Assembly (NCBI GenBank): GCA_910583965.1
Contig: CAJUAE010000063.1
Span: 1-19,918 of the forward strand
From: an uncultured Lachnospiraceae bacterium
GTDB lineage: Bacteria > Bacillota > Clostridia > Lachnospirales > Lachnospiraceae
Reading direction: 5' to 3'
DNA length: 19,918 bases
The translations under genes were made by a program, and so were the position numbers. This document shows positions 6,688-14,507 of the stretch, one piece after another (within the stretch, counting starts at the first letter, position 1; each line of letters begins with the position of its first letter). The notes under the pieces are model-generated. The model made no database searches. It was not told where the DNA came from and was given only the letters and a program-made list of their open reading frames with translations.

Positions 6688-9600
6688 TCACAATTCTGTT
6701 ATATTTACAAGCGTCAATGGATTCTCATTCTTATTTTCCAAGCTTGTGGCAAGTGCCTTTGCCGTATCTAATGCTGTAATACAATTCACACCAGTCTCAA
6801 TAGAAGTTCTGCGAATCAAAAATCCATCTCTTGACTTGTCACGCCCTTGTGTCGGTGTATCAATCACAAGGTCAATCTTATGTCCTAAAATCAAGTCCAT
6901 AACAGTCGGTGATTCCTGCTGAATTTTATTGACTTTTTTTGCTTTGACACCTGCGTCATTTAGCGCCTTTGCAGTGCTGCGTGTCGCATAGATAGTATAC
7001 CCTAATTTTTCAAAGCGCTTTCCAATCTCAATTGCCTCTCCCTTGTCTGCATCCTTTACTGTAATAATCATTCGCTTATGTCTTGGCAAGTCTATCCCAG
7101 CCCCCAGAAATGCTTTGTATAGTGCTTCATTAAAAGTTTTCGCAATGCCAAGGCACTCTCCTGTTGATTTCATTTCTGGTCCAAGGCTGATTTCCGCTCC
7201 TCTAATTTTCTCAAAAGAAAATACAGGCATTTTAATCGCGACATATGCAGCTTCTTTTTGTAATCCTGGCTCATATCCAAGCTCCCGAATCGTCTTTCCA
7301 ATAATCACTTCTGTCGCAAGGTCTACAATTGGGATTCCAGTCACTTTACTAATATAAGGAACGGTTCTTGAAGAACGAGGATTGACCTCAATCACAAACA
7401 CTTCCTCTCCAACCGCAATAAACTGAATATTAATCAGTCCCTTGACATGCAGTGCCTTTGCAAGTCGCCGTGTATATTCTGTAATGGTTTCTTTCACTTT
7501 TGTCGTTATTGTGTGTGCTGGATAAACAGAAATCGAATCGCCGGAATGAACACCCGTTCTCTCAATATGCTCCATAATTCCTGGAATTAAAATATCTGTG
7601 CCATCGCACACCGCATCCACTTCAAGTTCCTTTCCCTGCAAGTATTTATCGACAAGAATTGGGTGATCCTGCGCAATGCGATTGATAATTTCCATAAACT
7701 CCTCAATCTCCTTGTCGGAAATTGCAATCTGCATCCCTTGTCCGCCAAGCACATACGAAGGTCTGACAAGCACTGGATATCCTAGACGATTTGCAACTGC
7801 TTTTGCTTCCTCTGCCGTGTAGACTGTACCACCCGCTGCACGTGGAATCTGTGTATCTTCGAGAATCTTGTCAAATAATTCTCTATCTTCTGCCGCGTCA
7901 ACATCTTCTGCTTTTGTTCCTAATATTGGAACGCCCATTTTCATTAAACTTTCTGTAAGTTTAATTGCCGTCTGACCACCAAATTGCACTACTGCGCCGT
8001 CAGGCTTCTCAATATTGACAATATTTTCTACGTCCTCCGGCGTAAGCGGCTCAAAATAAAGTTTGTCAGCAATATCAAAATCTGTGCTGACCGTCTCAGG
8101 ATTATTATTGACAATAATCGTCTCATATCCTGCCTTTGCAAATGCCCATGTCGCATGAACAGAACAGTAATCAAACTCAACTCCCTGTCCGATGCGAATG
8201 GGTCCTGAGCCAAGCACAAGCACTTTTTTCGGCGGGTTTGTCTCCACCGCCTCATTGACACCATCATAACACGAATAATAATAAGGGGTACTTGCCTCAA
8301 ACTCTGCCGCACAAGTGTCTACCATCTTAAAGGAAGCAGTCACATGATTTGTATAGCGCATCTGTTTTACTTTTGACTCTTCCATGCCAGCCAGCCGCGC
8401 AATCACACTGTCAGGAAACTCCAGCCGCTTTGCCTCTTTTAACAATTCCAATGTAAGAGGCTTTGTCTCTAGTGCGTGCTCCATTTCCACCAACACAGCA
8501 ATCTTGTCAATAAACCAGCGGTCAATCCGCGTGATATCATAGATTGTATCATAGTCTATCCCTTTTCTAAGGGCTTCCGCAATGACATAGATGCGCTGGT
8601 CATCCACTCTCTGCATACGCCGCAGTAATGCCTCTTTGTCAAGTTCCGAGAAATCATAACTTCTAAGGCAGTCCACATGCTGTTCAAGCGAGCGAATTGC
8701 CTTCATTAATGCCCCTTCAAAGTTTGTACAGATACTCATAACTTCCCCGGTTGCTTTCATCTGTGTGGTAAGTGTTCTCTTTGCTGTGATAAACTTGTCA
8801 AAAGGAAGTCGTGGCATCTTTACCACGCAGTAATCCAAAGTCGGTTCAAAACTTGCATAAGTCTTGCCTGTAATCGCATTTTTAATCTCATCTAATGTGT
8901 AGCCCAGCGCAATTTTTGCCGCAACCTTTGCAATCGGATACCCTGTTGCTTTGGAAGCCAGTGCAGAGGAACGACTCACACGAGGATTGACCTCAATTAC
9001 ACAATATTCAAAACTCGTCGGATGAAGTGCAAACTGTACATTACAGCCGCCTGTAATATTTAATTCCGAAATAATATTGAGCGCGGAGGTGCGCAGCATC
9101 TGGTATTCTTTGTCGCTTAAAGTCTGCGAAGGCGCTACAACAATGCTGTCACCTGTGTGAACACCAACTGGGTCAATATTTTCCATATTACACACCGTAA
9201 TACAATTTCCGACGCTGTCGCGCATCACCTCGTACTCAATCTCTTTCCAGCCCGCAATACAACGCTCCACAAGAACTTGCCCTACACGGGAAAGCCGCAG
9301 ACCATTTTCAAGGATTTCTTCGAGTTCAAGTTGATTGTGCGCAATACCGCCGCCACTCCCGCCAAGCGTATATGCCGGACGCAACACTACCGGATAACCG
9401 ATTGTTTTGGTGAACGCCACACCGTCCTCAACATTCTCAACCACAAGCGACGCCGCACAAGGTTCTCCAATTTTTTCCATTGTGTCCTTAAACGCCTGTC
9501 TATCCTCCGCCTTTCTGATAGTGGCGGCTGTCGTGCCAAGCAGTTTTACGTGATGAGAAGCCAGAAATCCACTCTCCTCAAGCTCCATGCCAAGATTTAA

Positions 9601-9885
9601 CCCTGCCTGTCCGCCAAGCGTTGGCAGGATAGAATCCGGTTTTTCCTTTTCAATAATCTGTTCTAAAACTTTTATTGTCAAAGGCTCAATATAAACTTTA
9701 TCCGCAATATCTCTGTCCGTCATAATTGTTGCTGGATTAGAATTTACAAGTACTACTTCAATTCCTTCCTCTTTGAGCGAGCGACATGCCTGTGTGCCTG
9801 CATAGTCAAATTCCGCAGCCTGTCCAATTATAATTGGTCCAGAACCAATCACCATTACTTTTTTCACATTTGGGTTCTTGGGCAT
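6688..9885 (-). CDS. carB: Carbamoyl-phosphate synthase large subunit
   Basis: Full-length protein of 1065 residues. With CarA it forms carbamoyl phosphate from bicarbonate, glutamine-derived ammonia and two ATP, feeding arginine and pyrimidine synthesis. The duplicated ATP-grasp halves are clear: GSGPIIIGQAAEFDYAGTQA near residue 14 and GSGPIRIGQGVEFDYC near 559, each later carrying an EVNPR metal-binding motif (298-302 in the first half). An oligomerisation region (about 400-545) separates them. The last 130 residues (936-1065) are the MGS-like allosteric domain. ATG 9885 overlaps the carA stop as TAATG, with GGAGGTGA 10 nt upstream, so the two subunits are translationally coupled in about equal amounts. 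No damaged motif was seen. Confidence 0.98.
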   Translation of the reverse strand: MPKNPNVKKVMVIGSGPIIIGQAAEFDYAGTQACRSLKEEGIEVVLVNSNPATIMTDRDIADKVYIEPLTIKVLEQIIEKEKPDSILPTLGGQAGLNLGMELEESGFLASHHVKLLGTTAATIRKAEDRQAFKDTMEKIGEPCAASLVVENVEDGVAFTKTIGYPVVLRPAYTLGGSGGGIAHNQLELEEILENGLRLSRVGQVLVERCIAGWKEIEYEVMRDSVGNCITVCNMENIDPVGVHTGDSIVVAPSQTLSDKEYQMLRTSALNIISELNITGGCNVQFALHPTSFEYCVIEVNPRVSRSSALASKATGYPIAKVAAKIALGYTLDEIKNAITGKTYASFEPTLDYCVVKMPRLPFDKFITAKRTLTTQMKATGEVMSICTNFEGALMKAIRSLEQHVDCLRSYDFSELDKEALLRRMQRVDDQRIYVIAEALRKGIDYDTIYDITRIDRWFIDKIAVLVEMEHALETKPLTLELLKEAKRLEFPDSVIARLAGMEESKVKQMRYTNHVTASFKMVDTCAAEFEASTPYYYSCYDGVNEAVETNPPKKVLVLGSGPIRIGQGVEFDYCSVHATWAFAKAGYETIIVNNNPETVSTDFDIADKLYFEPLTPEDVENIVNIEKPDGAVVQFGGQTAIKLTESLMKMGVPILGTKAEDVDAAEDRELFDKILEDTQIPRAAGGTVYTAEEAKAVANRLGYPVLVRPSYVLGGQGMQIAISDKEIEEFMEIINRIAQDHPILVDKYLQGKELEVDAVCDGTDILIPGIMEHIERTGVHSGDSISVYPAHTITTKVKETITEYTRRLAKALHVKGLINIQFIAVGEEVFVIEVNPRSSRTVPYISKVTGIPIVDLATEVIIGKTIRELGYEPGLQKEAAYVAIKMPVFSFEKIRGAEISLGPEMKSTGECLGIAKTFNEALYKAFLGAGIDLPRHKRMIITVKDADKGEAIEIGKRFEKLGYTIYATRSTAKALNDAGVKAKKVNKIQQESPTVMDLILGHKIDLVIDTPTQGRDKSRDGFLIRRTSIETGVNCITALDTAKALATSLENKNENPLTLVNITEL

Positions 9886-11075
9886 TATCTTGTCACCTCC
9901 ATCATATCAATAAATCGATCAAACAGATAACCCGAGTCTTGCGGACCGCAACATGCCTCAGGATGGAACTGAACCGTAAAAATATTTTTCCCCGTATAAG
10001 ATAACCCCTCATTTGTACCATCATTTACGTTGACAAAAGCAGGTGTTGCAACCTTAGAGTCTAGTTTGTCCATATCCACCACATAACCATGATTCTGTGA
10101 GGAAATATATACTCTGCCAGTAGCAAGATCTTTGACAGGGTGATTGCCCCCTCTATGCCCATACTTCATTTTGTACGTATCTGCTCCTGTAGCGAGCGCC
10201 ATCAACTGATGCCCTAGGCAAATTGCAAAAATTGGAATATTTGTATCATATAATTTTTTGATTTCCGCTATAATAGAAGTACATTCTTTTGGATCGCCAG
10301 GACCATTTGAGAGCATAATGCCATTGGGATTTGCCGCAATAATTTCTGTGGCGGGCGTCGTTGCCGGATAAACAGTGACATCGCATCCTCTTATTTTGAG
10401 AGAATAAGCAATATTGTCTTTCATACCAAAGTCAAGAAGTGCAACTTTCTTGCCTGCGCCATTTAGCTTTTTGACAAGAGAGGGTTTTTTCTCTCTTTTT
10501 CCAGCCTTATAATCTTCTGGCACAAACTTTGCACTTCCAGAAAGTGCACCATTCTCTGACAAATCTCGAACCCCTTGGATTTCATATTTTTCTTTACAGG
10601 TAACTTTCTCAACGACTTTACCCGTTGTGTAGGCTTTTAATCTTGGTAATATTTCGTCTTTTTTGTATTGTTCATCGGTCGTTATCATACCGTTCATCGT
10701 GCCTTTTTCACGCAGAATCTTAGTGAGTGCTCTTGTGTCAATCCCTGCAATACCTAATACATTATTCTGTTCTAAAAATTGTTGAATGGAAAAGTCTGCT
10801 CTGAAATTGCTGAAGTTTCTAGATAATTCTCTGACAATGAAGCCGTCAGGCCAAGGTTTCTTTGACTCCATATCATCTGTGCAGATGCCATAGTTTCCGA
10901 TTAATGGATAAGTCATACATACTGCTTGACCCGCATAGGACGGATCGGTGAGCACTTCAAGATAACCTGCCATAGAAGTGTTAAAAACGATTTCACTGAT
11001 TACTTCTTTTTTGTGCGCACCGATATGGGTCCCCTCAAAAACGGTGCCATCTTCCAAAATCAAAAATGCCTTCAT
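9885..11075 (-). CDS. carA: Carbamoyl-phosphate synthase small (glutaminase) subunit
   Basis: A 396-residue class I glutamine amidotransferase that hydrolyses glutamine and passes ammonia to CarB. The N-terminal CarA domain (1-150) has FNTSMAGYLEVLTDPSYAGQ and GIDTRALTK. The amidotransferase domain has nucleophile C286 in FAICLGHQL, and H371 and E373 in QFHPEACCGP. The SGYLFDRF ending is typical. It is a little longer than usual (about 355-385) because of a lysine-rich linker at about 165-208 between the domains. AGGTG lies 5 nt before ATG 11075. It is the first gene of the carA-carB-queH-argS operon, behind a strong promoter and a long leader hairpin. Confidence 0.97.
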   Translation of the reverse strand: MKAFLILEDGTVFEGTHIGAHKKEVISEIVFNTSMAGYLEVLTDPSYAGQAVCMTYPLIGNYGICTDDMESKKPWPDGFIVRELSRNFSNFRADFSIQQFLEQNNVLGIAGIDTRALTKILREKGTMNGMITTDEQYKKDEILPRLKAYTTGKVVEKVTCKEKYEIQGVRDLSENGALSGSAKFVPEDYKAGKREKKPSLVKKLNGAGKKVALLDFGMKDNIAYSLKIRGCDVTVYPATTPATEIIAANPNGIMLSNGPGDPKECTSIIAEIKKLYDTNIPIFAICLGHQLMALATGADTYKMKYGHRGGNHPVKDLATGRVYISSQNHGYVVDMDKLDSKVATPAFVNVNDGTNEGLSYTGKNIFTVQFHPEACCGPQDSGYLFDRFIDMMEVTR

Positions 11076-11097
11076 CTTATCACCTGTGCTTTCTTTT

Positions 11098-11150
11098 AGG
11101 AATTGTAGAAAAATAAGTGATACAAATTCAGTTATTTCTCTACAATTCCT
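11098..11150 (-). promoter_or_regulatory. Long leader hairpin upstream of carA
   Basis: Two 23-nt arms (11098-11120 and 11128-11150) match at 21 positions around a 7-nt loop. In the - strand RNA one of the two differences becomes a G-U pair, leaving a single C-C mismatch. The hairpin starts about 8 nt after the predicted transcription start and ends 12 nt before the carA ribosome binding site. AAAAGAAAG follows it, not a U run, so it is not an intrinsic terminator. I see no PyrR-binding loop. It may be an operator, an mRNA-stabilising 5' hairpin or an unknown regulatory structure. Confidence 0.75.
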
Positions 11151-11164
11151 TACATAATCGGTTT

Positions 11165-11193
11165 ATTATATCACAAGAAATTACGGCATTCAA
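11165..11193 (-). promoter_or_regulatory. Sigma-A-type promoter of the carA operon
   Basis: On the - strand TTGAAT (11188-11193) is followed after exactly 17 bp by a perfect TATAAT (11165-11170). The predicted start near 11158 gives an 83-nt leader to carA. It lies between the terminator of the upstream operon and carA, as expected for an independent unit. Confidence 0.82.
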
Positions 11194-11244
11194 GAATTTC
11201 TTAAACCGAAAAATATAAACGAATAACCGTTTGATTTTTTGCCA

Positions 11245-11278
11245 CAAAAAAAGCAACCGCTCCGTCCTGCAAACGCTT
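11245..11278 (-). terminator. Intrinsic terminator of the surface-glycan operon
   Basis: On the - strand AAGCGTTTGC and GCGGTTGCTT (11269-11278 with 11251-11260) form an imperfect stem with three G-U pairs and one mismatch around an 8-nt loop. A run of T (complement of the A run at 11245-11252) follows. It lies about 25 bp after the stop codon of the AlgX-like gene and before the carA promoter. Confidence 0.8.
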
Positions 11279-11302
11279 GCCGTTACTTTTATATGTATCA
11301 AT

Positions 11303-12376
11303 TTATTTAGGAACAACAATCTGACCAAGATCTTGTAAATTGCGCTCTACTATCTCAAATAATACATAGTTGCATTCCGTCTTTTCTATCAGTGAGAGAT
11401 CATACGGTGTAGAGCGGTTAAAGACCGCCTGCGAAAAGGAACCGCCCATAAAGGGAATCATTGCTCTGCCAAAGCTGTCGCGATACACCAAGATGGATTC
11501 ACCATTTTGCGCCGGCGAAGTCGTCCGAATTGTAATATCATCCAAGCTGTGAAGTCTTCCTACATAATCATATGGTTTATTGTCTTTATAGATATGTTGT
11601 GCTTCAAAGTGTTCTTTTGATGGAAACAAGATTTTATACAGATCGGGTTCATGGTTTTCTTCCATAGTATACCCCGTAAGGGAATACTGTTCAGAGAGTC
11701 CAAATGCTGCATAAATCTCATTTAACACAAGTCTAGCACCTGTGTAATTCCAGTGTGTATCCTCATGTAAGTACAACGCCTCTGTGTCTTTGTGCGCAAG
11801 CAATAACTGATATGCATCCACAAAGGGAATTTCTTGGTCTGTCATGCATTGTTGTAGCAAAGTGAGATTTCGGCGCTCTGCCTTGTCTCCAAACCGTGCT
11901 GGCATATATTCTGGATAAATACTGTTTTTATTTGGCACAATGACAAACAGCGGTTGTTTTCCCATATGTTCTACATATTGCGTCACTTCTGCTAAGGTGT
12001 TTGCAATGTTGTCAATCTCCTCGTCGGATAGCGTAACACCGGCATAATCTGCAAGCGTCTGTCCAAAATACAGCCACCCTTTTTTTCCAATTACAACCTG
12101 ATCATCACTGGGCGTGCGCAGCAGTTGATACTTTATCAAGCTGTCTGCCTCCACAAGCTCTCCGCGAAAAGCAAAATGCTCTGATACATAAGTTTGTAAC
12201 TCATCAAAAAAATTTCGATTCCACTTTCCTTCTTCTGTCCAAAATACCGGTTTCTCTGAAAGTGTCCGGTTTTCTGCAAGTTCGGAATGATAAAACAACA
12301 TTCCTGCGGAGGGAATGATACACAGGATAAAAAATATCATTACAAATCCCCACGCTGTAAGTTTTTCTTTGTTCAT
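11303..12376 (-). CDS. DHHW/AlgX-like SGNH protein, membrane-anchored
   Basis: 357 residues with one N-terminal membrane segment or uncleaved signal (about 9-28); the rest should face outside. It resembles the AlgX/AlgJ N-terminal SGNH domain and the DHHW family found next to MBOAT acyltransferases. Visible marks are AENRTLSEKP (34-43), the catalytic pair D206 and H208 in HEDTHWNYTG, and the candidate nucleophile S301 in YRDSFGRAMIPF. In alginate systems such proteins transfer acetyl groups delivered by the MBOAT partner to the polymer, so O-acetyl transfer or esterase activity is inferred here. ATG 12376 has GAGG 8 nt upstream. It is the last gene of the operon, 37 bp after the lipoprotein gene and followed by a terminator. 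Confidence 0.82.
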   Translation of the reverse strand: MNKEKLTAWGFVMIFFILCIIPSAGMLFYHSELAENRTLSEKPVFWTEEGKWNRNFFDELQTYVSEHFAFRGELVEADSLIKYQLLRTPSDDQVVIGKKGWLYFGQTLADYAGVTLSDEEIDNIANTLAEVTQYVEHMGKQPLFVIVPNKNSIYPEYMPARFGDKAERRNLTLLQQCMTDQEIPFVDAYQLLLAHKDTEALYLHEDTHWNYTGARLVLNEIYAAFGLSEQYSLTGYTMEENHEPDLYKILFPSKEHFEAQHIYKDNKPYDYVGRLHSLDDITIRTTSPAQNGESILVYRDSFGRAMIPFMGGSFSQAVFNRSTPYDLSLIEKTECNYVLFEIVERNLQDLGQIVVPK

Positions 12377-12413
12377 TCTGGTTTCCTCATAGGGCTAAAT
12401 AATGAATTATTCC

Positions 12414-13202
12414 TTATAACCCAAACAACTCCATAAAGGATACTTTCTCATTTGTCATCTGCAATCCAATTGTCTTGTTTCCAATTTGATACAAAAGTTC
12501 TGTTCCATCTTCTGTATAATTACTTCCATATGCCGCAATCACTTCATCCTTTGTACTGCCAATATGGATTCCAGAAGGAAGTGCTTCGCCGCCTGTCACC
12601 TCAATCAGCGATATAATATCTGCGCCATTTGTAATATAAGTATAGATTACTGCGCCGCCATAGGTATAAACTTTATCCTCTCCCGCCTCTGTACAGCTTT
12701 TTGCAGAAGCAAAATCGTCAGGGTCGCCCAACAGACCAACATAATTTCTCATATCTCCTCCAAGAGGAATTGCGGTTCCTTTTACAAGCACAGCAAAATC
12801 CCCCTCCGACACAGAACCTTCTGCCACAGCAACAGACTCTAAAACTGGCTCTGATGTTGTCTGTGTTTCCATTGGTGGTTTCTGCGCTTCCGACTGCAGC
12901 CCTGCTTCTGTTTTTGTCTCGGACTGCTTTTCTGTCTCCGTCTTTGATGTAGTCTCTGTCTCAGACATAGTTTCTGTCTCTGTCTCAGTTTCAGTTTCTA
13001 TCTCAGATGCAGTTTCTGTCTCAGACACAACTTCTGTTTTGGATTCTACTTCTGTCTGTATCTCCGAAACAGATTGTACTTGCGCTGCAGACTCTGTTGT
13101 ATTCTCCACTGTCGGTTTATTTGAGGCACCACAACCGGACATCGCAGCGATACTTCCTGCCAAAACAGCCGCTATCATCAATGATTTTTTGGTATTTTTC
13201 AT
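12414..13202 (-). CDS. Putative lipoprotein with a Thr/Glu/Ser repeat stalk
   Basis: 262 residues. A lysine-rich start and hydrophobic core end in AAMSGCG, a plausible lipobox with C24 as the lipidated cysteine. Residues 48-99 are a low-complexity stalk dominated by T-E, S-E-T-E and K-T-E units, with further Ser/Thr/Pro-rich sequence to about 125. It probably spans the cell wall. The C-terminal domain (about 133-262) contains GGDMRNYVGLLGDPDDF and GIHIGSTKDEVIAAYG. I recognise no function for it; similar small domains occur in other clostridial lipoproteins. GGAGGAG lies just before ATG 13202. Its place between the DUF3048 and AlgX-like genes suggests a role at the same surface site. Confidence 0.72.
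   Translation of the reverse strand: MKNTKKSLMIAAVLAGSIAAMSGCGASNKPTVENTTESAAQVQSVSEIQTEVESKTEVVSETETASEIETETETETETMSETETTSKTETEKQSETKTEAGLQSEAQKPPMETQTTSEPVLESVAVAEGSVSEGDFAVLVKGTAIPLGGDMRNYVGLLGDPDDFASAKSCTEAGEDKVYTYGGAVIYTYITNGADIISLIEVTGGEALPSGIHIGSTKDEVIAAYGSNYTEDGTELLYQIGNKTIGLQMTNEKVSFMELFGL
12906..13061 (-). repeat. Simple-sequence repeat encoding the Thr/Glu stalk
   Basis: On the + strand this stretch is built from variants of TCTGTCTC, CAGTTTC and TCAGA, encoding the T-E and S-E-T-E units of the lipoprotein stalk. Its degenerate tandem form suggests growth by slippage or unequal crossing-over, so its length may vary between strains. Confidence 0.7.
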
Positions 13203-13227
13203 AATAACTCCTCCACCTTAAGTTATA

Positions 13228-13263
13228 GTTTAGCCATGTACCATTCATTGTGCATGGCTAAAC
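13228..13263. other. 14-bp stem-loop between the DUF3048 and lipoprotein genes
   Basis: GTTTAGCCATGTAC (13228-13241) pairs with GTGCATGGCTAAAC (13250-13263) apart from one wobble, around an 8-nt loop. It fills part of the 86-bp gap, the widest in the operon. No T run follows on the - strand, so it does not look like a full terminator. It could be an RNA processing or stability site that sets different levels for the downstream genes. A TATAAT lies just upstream of it on the - strand (13265-13270) but has no good -35. Confidence 0.65.
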
Positions 13264-13288
13264 GATTATACTTTTAAATTTTTCAAAA

Positions 13289-14455
13289 TTACTTTATTGC
13301 AACATTTGCCCATGTGTCAGAAGGAACCAGTGCAATATAAGTTTTTCCTGTATTGATCTGCAATTGTTCCCCTGTCAGTTTGTCAAAATAAATTGTCGGT
13401 GCATTCTCTCCTACCTTTGCCCAGACAACTTCAATCGCCTTTCCATTTGTAATGTAATAGCCAGAACGGCCCACATCAATCACATTGTAAATCATATATC
13501 CATTGCGGTCGAGCTGTGCGAAAGTCGTATCCTGTATCAACAGATTCTTAAAGGTAAGCTGTGCATTGTTGTGCTGTGGATCAACATGTGCTTTTCCGTA
13601 CTCATAATAGTCATATGTTTTTGTCACAGCATTGTAGACTAATTTCGACTGATTGTGTGGAAAAGGCAGGGCAATCTCTGTGCATGGAATCGCGTTGGGT
13701 TTTAGCGACAAATCAATCTCTGTGTCAGAGAAATTAAAATGTTTTCCCGGATAAAATGCATTGTACTCTTTAGAGTAACCTGCCTGCTGAAATCTTTTGG
13801 TCAGCTCTCCAGCACTAATATACTCTGTAAATTCCCGCGCTTTTCCATTGTTGATACGCGAGAAACCACCACTTAAATTTGCAGAGTAATCCCTTGAAAT
13901 ATAGGGGTCTATATAAAATGGCCCTCCGTCATGGCACAAAACTGCATTCCACTCTGCTGCAAGCATAACATTTGTCGATCTGGTACTGCGAATATTTCCA
14001 AACCGCGTGATTTTCTCCCAGTCTTTTACAAGTGCCATCAAACGCGTAATACGCCCATTTGCAGTACTGTTCATCATCTCATACACCACGTCAGCCTCTG
14101 TCAAACCATAATGCGGCAGCGCAGTTTTCTCATTGTCAACCATAATCGCAACTGGACGCTGCTTTTCTAGCTTGGCATCAATCCATTCATTGGTCAGTTC
14201 ACTGCGATACATATTTTCATAGGGGGTTGTCATCTGAACAGAAGGTTGTGTCGGTATGTCATTTGTATTCATACGAAACAACGTTGTCGGAAGCATACTT
14301 CGGTTTGCCGCAGACTCAAGTTGAACCGTTTCCACACTCTGATCTTTTGTTTCTTCTGCTCCTTCTACCTCTTGGTAAGTAGAAAGCGCTGTCATTGCAG
14401 CCAATATTGTAGCTGAAACCGCTGCGTACTTTTGCATTTTGCTTTTTTTTCTCAT
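13289..14455 (-). CDS. Secreted DUF3048 (YerB-like) protein
   Basis: 388 residues with an N-terminal signal peptide (charged start, hydrophobic about 11-25, likely cleavage after EVEGA near 33) and no lipobox. The DUF3048 N-terminal domain is clear from RPVAIMVDNEKTALPHYGLT (100-119), ADVVYEMM, TRLMALV and IRSTR. The C-terminal DUF3048 domain spans about 260-385. Bacillus YerB is the best-known relative and has no firmly assigned biochemical role. GAGGAGG lies just before ATG 14455. It sits 52 bp after the MBOAT gene, suggesting a wall- or polymer-related role, but none can be read from the sequence. Confidence 0.88.
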   Translation of the reverse strand: MRKKSKMQKYAAVSATILAAMTALSTYQEVEGAEETKDQSVETVQLESAANRSMLPTTLFRMNTNDIPTQPSVQMTTPYENMYRSELTNEWIDAKLEKQRPVAIMVDNEKTALPHYGLTEADVVYEMMNSTANGRITRLMALVKDWEKITRFGNIRSTRSTNVMLAAEWNAVLCHDGGPFYIDPYISRDYSANLSGGFSRINNGKAREFTEYISAGELTKRFQQAGYSKEYNAFYPGKHFNFSDTEIDLSLKPNAIPCTEIALPFPHNQSKLVYNAVTKTYDYYEYGKAHVDPQHNNAQLTFKNLLIQDTTFAQLDRNGYMIYNVIDVGRSGYYITNGKAIEVVWAKVGENAPTIYFDKLTGEQLQINTGKTYIALVPSDTWANVAIK

Positions 14456-14507
14456 TGAAATCCTCCTCGCATAACATTAATCCTTAGGAATTATTTTTTA
14501 CAGTTCC

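Noticed and set aside
9157..9600. 147-residue open frame on the + strand
   Set aside because: It is antisense to the first ATP-grasp half of carB, which is unmistakably coding on the - strand.
11098..11150. carA leader hairpin as a PyrR-type attenuator or intrinsic terminator
   Set aside because: No U tract follows on either strand and no alternative antiterminator pairing or PyrR-binding loop is visible.
13265..13270. Perfect TATAAT on the - strand before the lipoprotein gene
   Set aside because: There is no acceptable -35 at 16-18 bp, it overlaps the AT-rich end of the gene upstream, and the hairpin would begin almost at the -10 box.
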